Origin: Clostridium sp. CAG:413
Lineage (GTDB): Bacteria > Bacillota > Clostridia > Oscillospirales > Acutalibacteraceae
Reading direction: 5' to 3'
Assembly (NCBI GenBank): GCA_000431775.1
Contig: FR888233.1
Coordinates: 165,793-219,571 of the forward strand
Length of the DNA: 53,779 nucleotides
Shown here: positions 46,434 through 53,779 of the stretch, piece by piece
How the letters are laid out: each line of letters begins with the position of its first letter
Position numbering within the stretch: position 1 is the stretch's first letter
The notes under the pieces: generated by a model
Told to the model about the DNA's origin: nothing
The model's database searches: none
Seen by the model: the letters and a program-made list of their open reading frames with translations, nothing else
Translations under genes and position numbers: made by a program

Positions 46434-49400
46434 ATGAAGCTCAACAAACTTCTGCGCTTTATCAGCGTAATTATGGCCGCAGCAATACTTGCGGGCACCC
46501 TATCCGTCGGTGCGGCGGCGCTGCACCATCCGTATCTCGACTCTGACTTGCAGTCCAACTACAATTCGATCGACCAAGTCACCTTGACCGCCGATCAGCA
46601 GGCTTCGCTCCTGCTCGATAAGGTCGATGTCATGCTTGAGGATAAGGACATCTATATTGATATCCCCATCATCGGCGACATAGACCTGCGTTCGATAGAC
46701 TCGGCGCTCTCCTCCATCTATGACCTTACGGGCAACTGGCTCTACGGCAGCCTCACTGTCGGCGACCTCACCGTCCTCAAGAGCAACCGTTCGTTCATAT
46801 CCTCCGCAAGGCGTACCTCCACTAACCTGAGCGATGTCGATGTGATAGACATCGTCGTTCAGTACATTGCCGCATGTATACCCACTCTCGTCAATATCAT
46901 TGACGACAGCTTCAACTGGGGCATGGTCAGAGGCTTCCTGCCTCCGAAATTCAGGGTCATAATCAGCGATGTTCCCAAATATATCAAAGAAGAAATTTGG
47001 GATGCGCTTCACCCTGTCAACTATGAGCAGTATCCCTCCAATACCACTCTTGACAGCATCGTTCAGTTCATGCTCGACAATCAGCTTGGCGGCAAGAGAG
47101 AAGCAGTTATGGGCTTCCCCGGCGTGCTGCCCGGATTTGATGTCGATCTTGAGACTGCCGACGGCTACAGGATGCTTGAGGAAGCGATATACTGCGCTCT
47201 CAACGAGTATGTAGTGCCCGTCATCAACGGCGACCTCAAAAAGGTCATCAGGGAAGCGGTCATTGCCAATTCTCAAAAGGGCGGCGATCTCGGCCAGCTC
47301 GTTAACATTGATTATGTCGTCGCCGAATATAGCTTCGACAAATCAAAGGGACTTATGGAGCAGCTCAACACCGTCCTCGGCACGGTAGTCAATCAGATGC
47401 TTACCGACGGCGCGAATAACGCTCTCTTCACCTGGAGCTTTACCCCCGCGGCGGGCGAGACCCAGGCCGACCTGCTTGAGGATAACATCTTCAGGCTTAT
47501 CAAGGTCATCATCCCCCTCGGCGGCGATGAGAATTACGACCTTACAGGCAAGGGGCTCCATGACCTGCTCAACTACGTCGCTATCAGCGCCGTAGAGGAG
47601 TTCGTTAAGCATATGTCGCTCGACCCCACTCTGCGTATGGATCAGGTAGCTTACCTCGGCCTGCGCGAGCTTGCGGCAAGCGTGCTGCCCGAGAAATCAT
47701 ACCCCGAGCAGCCGGCAAGCGGCACACTCTATAACGACTACAGAGAAGCCATTCTCGGCATCGCAGCGGATCTCGGAATTTATTACTTCAATAATATGTT
47801 CGACTTCAATTGCGATCCCGACGCGGGTGTAGACGGCTTTGTTAACGCCTGTGCCGAATGGGGTCTCGATTTTGCAGAGGGTCTTGTCGATGTAAGCACG
47901 ATAAGCGAGACCAGCACCGGCTGGGATAAGATAGATGCCGTCCTTTGGAGCATCATCCCCAAGGATTGGATCCCCTACGGCACCATGTTTGCGAGCAACG
48001 GCGTCGCCGGCACCGCAAACGATCTTACCTTCAGATCGCTTATCAACTACTTCCTCGATTCGATATTCAATTGCGAATTCGAGAATTTCTACACCTTCTT
48101 TGCTCACAATTCATCGAGCACCCTCGATACCCTCACCCTCAGACAGACCTTGATAAACGTGGTTACGGGCGTTGTGAATAACGCGTTCCCGGGCACTCTG
48201 CCCACCGATATCACCTGCTTTGAGGATCTTATGGATACCGATACTCTCAAGAATATCGTTAAGAATCTTATCATTTCTATAAAGGATAAGAAGAGCGTGA
48301 TCATTCCGACCGCTCTTAACATGATAACGGTATTCACCGGCGCCTCCAAGGAGCAGTCTCTCGGCAAGGCGGATATTGACATCGACGAGAGAGTTTACTG
48401 CGAAAACGGCGCCGTTCCCTCCGGCAAGAATATCCGTATAACCAATCTCTCCAATGGCGTCAACAGAGGCTGGAGAGATCAGGCGGGCGTTCTTCATCAG
48501 GACGCAATGTATAAGATAAAGCCCATCGCTGTCACCTGCGATAATTCCGGTGTGACCCTTGCGGCTATCCCCTCGGATACCGTTATCAATGCAAACGGCT
48601 TCTATGATGTGGCTGTCTCCGGCACCGTGAGCGGCAACGGCGAGGTTCGTTTCGACCTGACCTACGATATCCTCGATGAGGCGGGCGCAGTCATCAACCC
48701 GACCCATCTCGTAGCCTCCGTTTACAGCTACTTCTACACTCAGAAGGGCAATTACGAGGCGACCAGCTCAGCCACCGGCGAAGCAAACAAGGTCAGCATG
48801 GACAGCTTCCCGACCTACCTCTACATGACCGATATCTATGACGCGGCGGTGTTCTCGATAATGGCGACCAATAACGGCAGCCTGCTCGGCAACGCAGCGA
48901 AGGATATCCGCAGGGCGGTAGTGACCGGCACCATGCCCGCCGAGCTTTCGGCAAACAACCCCGAGAGCGGCTGCATTGTCTGCCTTGACGCGGCTTCGCT
49001 CACCGTGGACGCTTACGGCTCGGTCAACCCCTATGTGCTTGACCGTGACCCCGATAATCCGCAGCCCTACGGCATTTATGACCTCAGCATTCAGTTTGAG
49101 ATCTGCGCCAAGGACGCAAGCAGCGGCACTCTCACCGAGGCGAGAGACCACAAGCTCGTGGTTTATAATGATTTCGGTCTGCCCGGCCTGCTCCGCAGAG
49201 TTATGAATGCAAACAGACAGAGCGCAGATTATCTCAACGCCTCCGCAGAATGGGCGGCGTATCAGAGCGCTCTGAGCGCAGGCTATGCGCTTGTTCACGG
49301 CAACCCGGACCATACCAAGATGTTTGCCTGCGTCAGCTCGCCCGACGGCTCCGACAACGCCTATAAGGCCGCTGCGGACGCTGTCAACGCCGCTGTTGAG

Positions 49401-50315
49401 GCTCTTGACGCCAAGGTGAAGCCGACTGACACCGCAAAGCTCGCAGCTCTTAAAGCAACTCTTGAGGCTCAGACCTCCCCCGAGGGCGGCTACTTCAAGG
49501 ATGTTGACTATAAGCTCTACACCTATGACAGATGGAATAAGTGGAAGCGCCACGCGCGCAGACTCATCAATTCACAGAATGTCGCCGAGGGCGTGACCGC
49601 AGTGGCAATATCGGACCTCGACCTCGTCTATGCAAAGCATATGCTTGAGCTGATGTATCCCAGAATGCTCCGCAGAGCGGCCGTTAAGACTCATCTCGCA
49701 GCAGCCATCACGGCGGCAGGCGTCAAGACCGAGTCGGCATACGCCGCAGACACATGGGCAGATTACGCAGCGGCTCTCGCAACCGCAAACGCAGTCAATG
49801 CCGACACCTCCGCTGACCTTCGCCAGTCCGAGGTCAATGACGCTCGCGTCTGCCTGCTCAAGGCGGAGCGTATGCTGAAGCCCCTGACCCTGACCGTGCC
49901 CGCAGGCTCCACAGCCATCATCGACTCCCGCAGCATGTTCATCCACGGTATCACCGAGAGACTTGCTTCGCTTGACGGCTATATTGCGGCGGCGAACGGC
50001 TACACCCTTAATGTGACACACAGAAGCGGCTCATATGTCGGCACCGGCAGCTATGTCAAAGTGATGGACGGCGATGAGCAGGTAGCTTTCTACACCGTTA
50101 TTCTTTACGGCGACGTTAACGGCGACGGTATTATAGATGATGACGATTTTGGTATCATCGGCAACTATCTTAACGGCACCGATACCGAGCAGCTCTTTGA
50201 GGGCAGCCCGTTTGCAACGGCGGCGGATGTTGACCGTGACGGCGCTATTACGCAGGCGGATTACGCGATAATCAATGATTATTTGACGAATGGCGAACCC
50301 ATAAATCAGGCTTAA
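46434..50315 (+). CDS. Large secreted dockerin-containing protein
   Basis: 1293 residues, ATG after AAAGGAG. A signal peptide (1-28, ending SVGAAA) precedes about 650 residues, rich in beta structure and amphipathic helices, with no recognised catalytic domain. Then come Ig-like segments (about 700-930), two FIVAR-like helical modules (about 930-1000 and 1080-1150) and a beta segment before the dockerin. The last 70 residues hold a type I dockerin: two calcium-loop repeats, GDVNGDGIIDDDDFGIIGNYL and ADVDRDGAITQADYAIINDYL. Dockerins bind cohesins on scaffoldins, so the protein is probably attached to a cell-surface or cellulosome-like complex. No cohesin or sortase motif is in the window. Confidence 0.85.
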   Translation: MKLNKLLRFISVIMAAAILAGTLSVGAAALHHPYLDSDLQSNYNSIDQVTLTADQQASLLLDKVDVMLEDKDIYIDIPIIGDIDLRSIDSALSSIYDLTGNWLYGSLTVGDLTVLKSNRSFISSARRTSTNLSDVDVIDIVVQYIAACIPTLVNIIDDSFNWGMVRGFLPPKFRVIISDVPKYIKEEIWDALHPVNYEQYPSNTTLDSIVQFMLDNQLGGKREAVMGFPGVLPGFDVDLETADGYRMLEEAIYCALNEYVVPVINGDLKKVIREAVIANSQKGGDLGQLVNIDYVVAEYSFDKSKGLMEQLNTVLGTVVNQMLTDGANNALFTWSFTPAAGETQADLLEDNIFRLIKVIIPLGGDENYDLTGKGLHDLLNYVAISAVEEFVKHMSLDPTLRMDQVAYLGLRELAASVLPEKSYPEQPASGTLYNDYREAILGIAADLGIYYFNNMFDFNCDPDAGVDGFVNACAEWGLDFAEGLVDVSTISETSTGWDKIDAVLWSIIPKDWIPYGTMFASNGVAGTANDLTFRSLINYFLDSIFNCEFENFYTFFAHNSSSTLDTLTLRQTLINVVTGVVNNAFPGTLPTDITCFEDLMDTDTLKNIVKNLIISIKDKKSVIIPTALNMITVFTGASKEQSLGKADIDIDERVYCENGAVPSGKNIRITNLSNGVNRGWRDQAGVLHQDAMYKIKPIAVTCDNSGVTLAAIPSDTVINANGFYDVAVSGTVSGNGEVRFDLTYDILDEAGAVINPTHLVASVYSYFYTQKGNYEATSSATGEANKVSMDSFPTYLYMTDIYDAAVFSIMATNNGSLLGNAAKDIRRAVVTGTMPAELSANNPESGCIVCLDAASLTVDAYGSVNPYVLDRDPDNPQPYGIYDLSIQFEICAKDASSGTLTEARDHKLVVYNDFGLPGLLRRVMNANRQSADYLNASAEWAAYQSALSAGYALVHGNPDHTKMFACVSSPDGSDNAYKAAADAVNAAVEALDAKVKPTDTAKLAALKATLEAQTSPEGGYFKDVDYKLYTYDRWNKWKRHARRLINSQNVAEGVTAVAISDLDLVYAKHMLELMYPRMLRRAAVKTHLAAAITAAGVKTESAYAADTWADYAAALATANAVNADTSADLRQSEVNDARVCLLKAERMLKPLTLTVPAGSTAIIDSRSMFIHGITERLASLDGYIAAANGYTLNVTHRSGSYVGTGSYVKVMDGDEQVAFYTVILYGDVNGDGIIDDDDFGIIGNYLNGTDTEQLFEGSPFATAADVDRDGAITQADYAIINDYLTNGEPINQA

Positions 50316-50340
50316 CATCGAGACTCCCTTCAATGACGAT

Positions 50341-50600
50341 TGCCCCGAGCAATTGTCGGGGGCTGCCGCACCCTTTCCGCGGCAGCCCCACCCTCCGCGG
50401 TAAGGGATAGAGACATAATTTATTTGCGGGTCTTATGCCCGACAAGGAAGTGAAAAAGCTAAGTGCAGGGGTCATTCCCGCCGCCGATTCGGAAAGGGGA
50501 TCTGCGCCGGAGGCGAATATTCCCTGCACTTCCGGGAAAGAGAATATAAAAAATCTACCGTGCATGCAGTCTTAAAGGCTGCGTGCCTGCTGTGCTTTTT
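50341..50600 (+). ncRNA. Candidate structured non-coding RNA or long structured leader
   Basis: Elements in order: the 50359-50389 hairpin; CCCT/AGGG (50391-50406); CGGG/CCCG (50427-50442); a long hairpin with P1 AAGTGCAGGG/CCCTGCACTT (50461-50470 and 50522-50531), an internal loop, and P2 CGCCgCCG/CGGaGGCG (50479-50486 and 50508-50515); then GCATGCAG/CTGCGTGC (50562-50569 and 50579-50586) before CTTTTT. The apical loop of the long hairpin contains GGAAAGGG (50491-50498), which is the exact complement of CCCTTTCC (50371-50378) in the first hairpin loop. This predicts an 8-bp kissing interaction. No protein frame fits. I cannot assign it to a known RNA class. The rest of the gap (50601-50776) has ACGGC/GCCGT and ACGGCGCC/GGTGCCGT stems and no clear promoter. 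Confidence 0.5.
50359..50389 (+). other. Perfect 11-bp GC hairpin after the dockerin gene
   Basis: GGGGCTGCCGC (50359-50369) pairs perfectly with GCGGCAGCCCC (50379-50389) around the 9-base loop ACCCTTTCC. No T tract follows. An overlapping CCCCGA/TCGGGG hairpin (50343-50361) would exclude it, giving two alternative folds. Confidence 0.8.
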
Positions 50601-50776
50601 ACATAATGAAAGATAAATATGAATAAATTTAATCGGAGAATAATACGGCTCATGCCGTTATGCATATCCGTACTCAGATAGCTTTACGGCGCCAATCCGC
50701 TTTGAAGGGAGGTGGATGCTCTTCGCACCGGTGCCGTGGTTATAGATAATATTATATTAGGAAAGGATAAGAGAGT

Positions 50777-52564
50777 ATGTATACGCAAAAAAGAAGCTAT
50801 AAGCTAAAAGCGCTTGCATTATTTTTGGCTGTTTTCACGATTCTTTCAACCATGCCCGTGGCGTTTGCCGCGACGGCTCTGACGGTAAAAAACGTTACCG
50901 TGTGGCCCACGGCGAGCGGAACGATTTATTGCGGTCAGGTCCTTGGGGAGCATATCACCCTGAGCGGGGGAGAGGTTCGGTATAACGGCACGGTAGTTGA
51001 GGGGACTTTTGCCTTTGCCGATCCGAATTCAAGACCTATCGGCAACCCGAGTATGCGTGCGACTTTGAAATTTACGCCGAATGACGAGACGCAATATAAG
51101 GGATTTACGGCAGCCAGGATCAAGGAAGTAACATATACGGTTTTGCCCGTCACGCCGGTGCTGGTCGATGAGGCCAACGATAAGCCGAGGGCCGAGGGAA
51201 CCGTTGAGACAGGGACTCTGCTGTCCGCCGTGCCGATAGTCGGCGGTACGCTGATGAATCCCTATTATCCCGAAAAGACAAATAATCTGCCGAAGTGGAC
51301 TTGGTCGGAACCGACGACCGTGCTGACAAAGAGCGGCCGTTATGAGGCAAAAACAGTGGCAAACAACAGCTTTAACTCGATAACCTGCAGCGTTTATGTT
51401 GCGGTTGCCGAGCCTGCTGTACCATACGCGACCATTATCGAACAGCCGGAGATCAAGACCTTTACTTATGCTCCGGATATGAAGTGGGGCGATATCCCCA
51501 TTGTCGGCGGCAAAGCCGATGTGCCCGGCAAATTTGAGCTGACCGACGTGTGGAAGCAAAAAACCGTATCGGCGGGCAGCTTTACGCTTGACGCGGTTTT
51601 CATGCCCGATGACCTTACCGCAAGGCAGCCCAAGGAGCTGCAGATAAGCGCGGTCGTCGAAAAGGATCGCTGCCGATTCGTCGACACGGACGGCAAAGAG
51701 ATAATCCCCGAGCTGACTCTGCCTTACGGCACAACTCTTATAGACGGCAATATCGACGCTTTGAAAAATTTTGTCTATCCGAGTAATTCAACGCTGAATT
51801 TCGTTGACCCCGAAACGGGCAAAAAGCTCAGCTCGTTCGGCACCAAGCCGCAGGTCGGCAGCCACGAGCTTGAGATAAATATTGTTTCATGGGATAAAAA
51901 TTTCGTCGGGGGTCTCAGGAAAATCAAGCTGACTGTAATTCCTACGGTAATAACTCCGCGTTTCAAGGGAGAAGTAAACAAAAACACCGGCGAATGTAAA
52001 TACAGAATAGCTGCAGACTCCGCTATTGACGCCCCGAAGGGCAGCTTTGATATTTATCTAAACGGTGAGCTTTATAAGAGTGGCATCAAATACGGCGTGG
52101 AGTTCACATTCAACGTGGGCGACGGCAGCTATGACATGAAAGCGGTCTATCGCCCCGCAGATAATGATTGTTACTCTATCGACGATATTACTTCTTCTTT
52201 CTCAGTGAAGCTGCCTAAGCGCTTCAAGGCTATCGGCGCAGACGGTGCGAATAATGCGGACGGCACCGCATTTGAGGCTATGATGAGCGAGGGCAGCACT
52301 GTGATGGTAACGGCGGCTGTCGGCGCAAAGCCCTATTATGTGTTTAACGGCTGGGAGGTCGTTGAGGGCGAGGTGCCCGAGGGCACAGACCTCTCGAAGG
52401 AGAACGTTAAATTCGATATGCCGGATTGCGACGTAACCATTCAGGCGACGTGGAAATTCTCACTGAAGCTCTATCTCAAGAACCTGTTTGCCCCCATCAT
52501 AACCGCCTTGAGAGCATTTTGGCTTATGCTTAAGAGCTTTTTCTCAAATATCATAGGTAAATAG
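50777..52564 (+). CDS. Secreted Ig-like repeat protein with hydrophobic C-terminal tail
   Basis: 595 residues, ATG after GGAAAGGA. A signal peptide (1-31) ends FAATA. Residues 35-480 contain repeated beta-rich units with spaced motifs such as TVWPTASGTIYCGQ and MRATLKFTPNDETQYKGF, similar to MBG/Ig-like surface repeats. About 480-560 is InlB-type repeat-like (YYVFNGWEVVEGE, FDMPDCDVTIQATW). The last 37 residues, from KFSLKLYLKNLF, are amphipathic to hydrophobic and end in SFFSNIIGK. That tail could hold the protein in the membrane; there is no LPXTG motif. Function unknown, presumably adhesion or structure. Confidence 0.75.
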   Translation: MYTQKRSYKLKALALFLAVFTILSTMPVAFAATALTVKNVTVWPTASGTIYCGQVLGEHITLSGGEVRYNGTVVEGTFAFADPNSRPIGNPSMRATLKFTPNDETQYKGFTAARIKEVTYTVLPVTPVLVDEANDKPRAEGTVETGTLLSAVPIVGGTLMNPYYPEKTNNLPKWTWSEPTTVLTKSGRYEAKTVANNSFNSITCSVYVAVAEPAVPYATIIEQPEIKTFTYAPDMKWGDIPIVGGKADVPGKFELTDVWKQKTVSAGSFTLDAVFMPDDLTARQPKELQISAVVEKDRCRFVDTDGKEIIPELTLPYGTTLIDGNIDALKNFVYPSNSTLNFVDPETGKKLSSFGTKPQVGSHELEINIVSWDKNFVGGLRKIKLTVIPTVITPRFKGEVNKNTGECKYRIAADSAIDAPKGSFDIYLNGELYKSGIKYGVEFTFNVGDGSYDMKAVYRPADNDCYSIDDITSSFSVKLPKRFKAIGADGANNADGTAFEAMMSEGSTVMVTAAVGAKPYYVFNGWEVVEGEVPEGTDLSKENVKFDMPDCDVTIQATWKFSLKLYLKNLFAPIITALRAFWLMLKSFFSNIIGK

Positions 52565-52641
52565 GTATACCTCGCACAGACATTATATAACCGCCGATCG
52601 GACAGAGGCTATTATTAGCTCCCAACAGGCTCGGCGGCATA

Positions 52642-52670
52642 GGCTGCGGGGCGGGAAAGACCCCGCAGCC
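52642..52670 (+). other. Perfect GC hairpin after the Ig-like protein gene
   Basis: GGCTGCGGGG (52642-52651) pairs perfectly with CCCCGCAGCC (52661-52670), loop CGGGAAAGA. No T tract. It resembles the hairpin after the dockerin gene in arm sequence and position. It is probably an mRNA 3'-end or stability structure. The following gap to 52848 is AT-rich without a clear promoter. Confidence 0.7.
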
Positions 52671-52869
52671 CCAAATTAAGAGAGAGTATAACACGGTCAA
52701 CAATTAATTTGCTGTGAATATAAACAAATTCATTGAGAAATTTTTGTTTAAAAAGCAAAAAATACAATTGCTGAAAATTTTAATGTAACAAATCACGCTT
52801 TAATATCATTAATCAGCAGAGGAAGAGACTTAGCGGAGCCTTAAAACAATGATTAAGGAGCTGAAAGAA

Positions 52870-53406
52870 ATGAGTCTGAACTTAAAGGACCCTGTGACGG
52901 AGCAATGCGAGGAGCTGTGGCATATGTATCAGCCAATCGTTCTTAAGCTCTGCGAGTACAAGCTGCAAAGCGCCCCCACCCTCATTGAGGACTGCGTTCA
53001 GGAGGTGTTTGCGGATCTGCTGGCATATTTACGCACGGGCAATAAGATAGGCAACCCCGGCGCATGGCTTACCAAGGTGGCAAGCAACAAGATCAAGGAT
53101 ATCTATACCTCCGAGAACAGGCGCAAGCGCATGATGGTGTCTTTTGAGTCGGCGGGGCGCTTCGGCGACGATATTCAGCTCCGTGTGAAGCATATAAACG
53201 GCAGGGATCCCGCCGTGGGGTCTATCAGGCTCGAGGAGATATTGGCTCGCTTGAGTGAGAGCGACCGACGCATATTCGTCAGCTACTATTTCAACGGAAT
53301 GACATATGAAGAAATAGGTGCGGCTGAGAATACGAGCAGCGCAGCCGTGAAGCAGAAGCTCTCGCGACTGAAAATAAAGATATTGAAGCAGTTTAATGAT
53401 GAGTAA
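52870..53406 (+). CDS. ECF-type RNA polymerase sigma factor
   Basis: 178 residues from the ATG at 52870, preferred because AAGGAG lies 9 bases upstream; an in-frame ATG at 52849 has a weaker site. Region 2 is about residues 10-85 (IEDCVQEVFADLLAYL, then NPGAWLTKVASNKIKDIY). Region 4 is at the C-terminus: MTYEEIGAAENTSSAAVKQKLSRLKIKI forms the helix-turn-helix. There is no region 3, as expected for the ECF class. It would direct RNA polymerase to a small stress or surface regulon; the neighbouring surface-protein genes are possible targets. A small gene follows in the same direction. Confidence 0.88.
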   Translation: MSLNLKDPVTEQCEELWHMYQPIVLKLCEYKLQSAPTLIEDCVQEVFADLLAYLRTGNKIGNPGAWLTKVASNKIKDIYTSENRRKRMMVSFESAGRFGDDIQLRVKHINGRDPAVGSIRLEEILARLSESDRRIFVSYYFNGMTYEEIGAAENTSSAAVKQKLSRLKIKILKQFNDE

Positions 53407-53503
53407 CAGCGTGTTGCACAAAAAAATCAGCCAAAATTCAGCAATTTGACTATGTTATTAAAAGGCGATTTTTCAGACTGTTTACACGTAAGGAGGAAGT
53501 TCA

Positions 53504-53722
53504 GTGAAAAGGAGAGAGAGACTTTTTACTTGTACGGACGTAAAGGAGAAGCTGGCGGCGAGACGGCTGCTCGAGGTCATGCTCGATATTGAGCTGGACA
53601 GACCCGAGGATGAGATGGACACGGAATTCATAGAGCAATGCCTTGACGCGCTGCTCAAAAAGGATAGCTCCGAGCCGCATTTGCCGGCTCCGTGCCGATC
53701 GAGCATGAAACAGGCGAGATGA
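53504..53722 (+). CDS. Small protein downstream of the sigma factor, possible regulator
   Basis: 72 residues from a GTG 7 bases after AAGGAGG. No membrane segment; acidic and helical (LEVMLDIELDRPEDEMD, FIEQCLDALLKKD). It resembles the cytoplasmic N-terminal part of anti-sigma proteins sometimes found beside clostridial ECF sigma genes, but it ends after 72 codons, before any membrane helix. It may be a complete small regulator, or a truncated or frameshifted anti-sigma gene whose rest lies past the window edge. The start is well supported; the function is a guess. Confidence 0.6.
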   Translation: MKRRERLFTCTDVKEKLAARRLLEVMLDIELDRPEDEMDTEFIEQCLDALLKKDSSEPHLPAPCRSSMKQAR

Positions 53723-53779
53723 TCGACCGATCAGGCTGCAAAACCACCTCCGCTCCGCACAAGACCGACCGCCCCTGCT

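Noticed and set aside
50316..50776. Hidden protein-coding gene in the long gap
   Set aside because: The only frames are short and cross the strong hairpins, without ribosome sites; RNA structure explains the composition better.
53640..53779. Frameshift continuing the small gene after the sigma factor
   Set aside because: Another frame is open from about 53665 to the window edge and looks protein-like, but it is too short to tell coding from chance, so it is only mentioned.

Overview
The window is chromosomal DNA from a low-redox, Gram-positive type anaerobe, most likely a gut member of the class Clostridia (Oscillospiraceae/Ruminococcaceae-like). The evidence is the HrcA/CIRCE heat-shock operon, the rimP-nusA-ylxR-ylxQ-infB-rbfA order, consensus sigma-A promoters (TTGACA-17-TATAAT), strong AGGAGG ribosome binding sites, an ECF sigma factor, a dockerin protein, lipoproteins, an LCP wall enzyme and acetate kinase. 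No outer-membrane genes are present. I see no tRNA, rRNA, CRISPR array, transposase, integrase or phage gene. Family names are recalled from sequence motifs; no database search was run.

Layout. 1-2037: two tandem paralogous secreted DUF4474-like proteins, the first cut by the window edge. 2271-4830: small metabolic genes (HD phosphohydrolase; Nudix and GtrA on the minus strand; an S51-type peptidase). 5181-6551: a G5/3D-domain wall protein behind a perfect consensus promoter. 6632-12951: the rimP-nusA-rnpM-ylxQ-infB-rbfA-nrnA translation/transcription operon behind an attenuator-like leader hairpin. 13071-18559: CIRCE-controlled hrcA-grpE-dnaK-dnaJ followed by a HAD phosphatase. 18613-21931 (minus): ackA, a CBM9-like protein, an N-acetylhexosamine-kinase-like protein and an orphan small gene. 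22037-23212: tmcAL. 23374-35745: rpoB-rpoC-rpsL-rpsG-fusA-tuf with internal promoters. 35796-39365: a possible dispersed repeat, an LCP protein and a secreted GH29 fucosidase on the minus strand. 39551-44900: the branched-chain amino-acid ABC transporter livJHMGF behind a leader with two intrinsic terminators. 45028-46231: HPr and a lipoprotein. 46434-53722: a 1293-residue dockerin-bearing secreted protein, a large structured intergenic region, a second secreted Ig-like protein, and an ECF sigma factor followed by a small gene.

How they work together. Most of the window is core information processing: transcription (RpoB, RpoC, NusA), translation (IF2, EF-G, EF-Tu, S7, S12, RbfA, RimP, TmcAL) and protein folding. 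The accessory genes suggest a gut lifestyle: fucosidase, hexosamine kinase, CBM9-like protein and dockerin protein fit use of host or plant glycans, acetate kinase fits fermentation, and LivJHMGF imports amino acids.

Most interesting signal. The gene-free interval 50316-50776 looks like a structured non-coding RNA. A perfect 11-bp hairpin (50359-50389) has a loop whose 8 bases CCCTTTCC are exactly complementary to the apical loop (50491-50498) of a second, long hairpin (50461-50531). A terminator-like hairpin follows (50562-50600). The liv leader (39551-40016) is the second candidate regulatory system.
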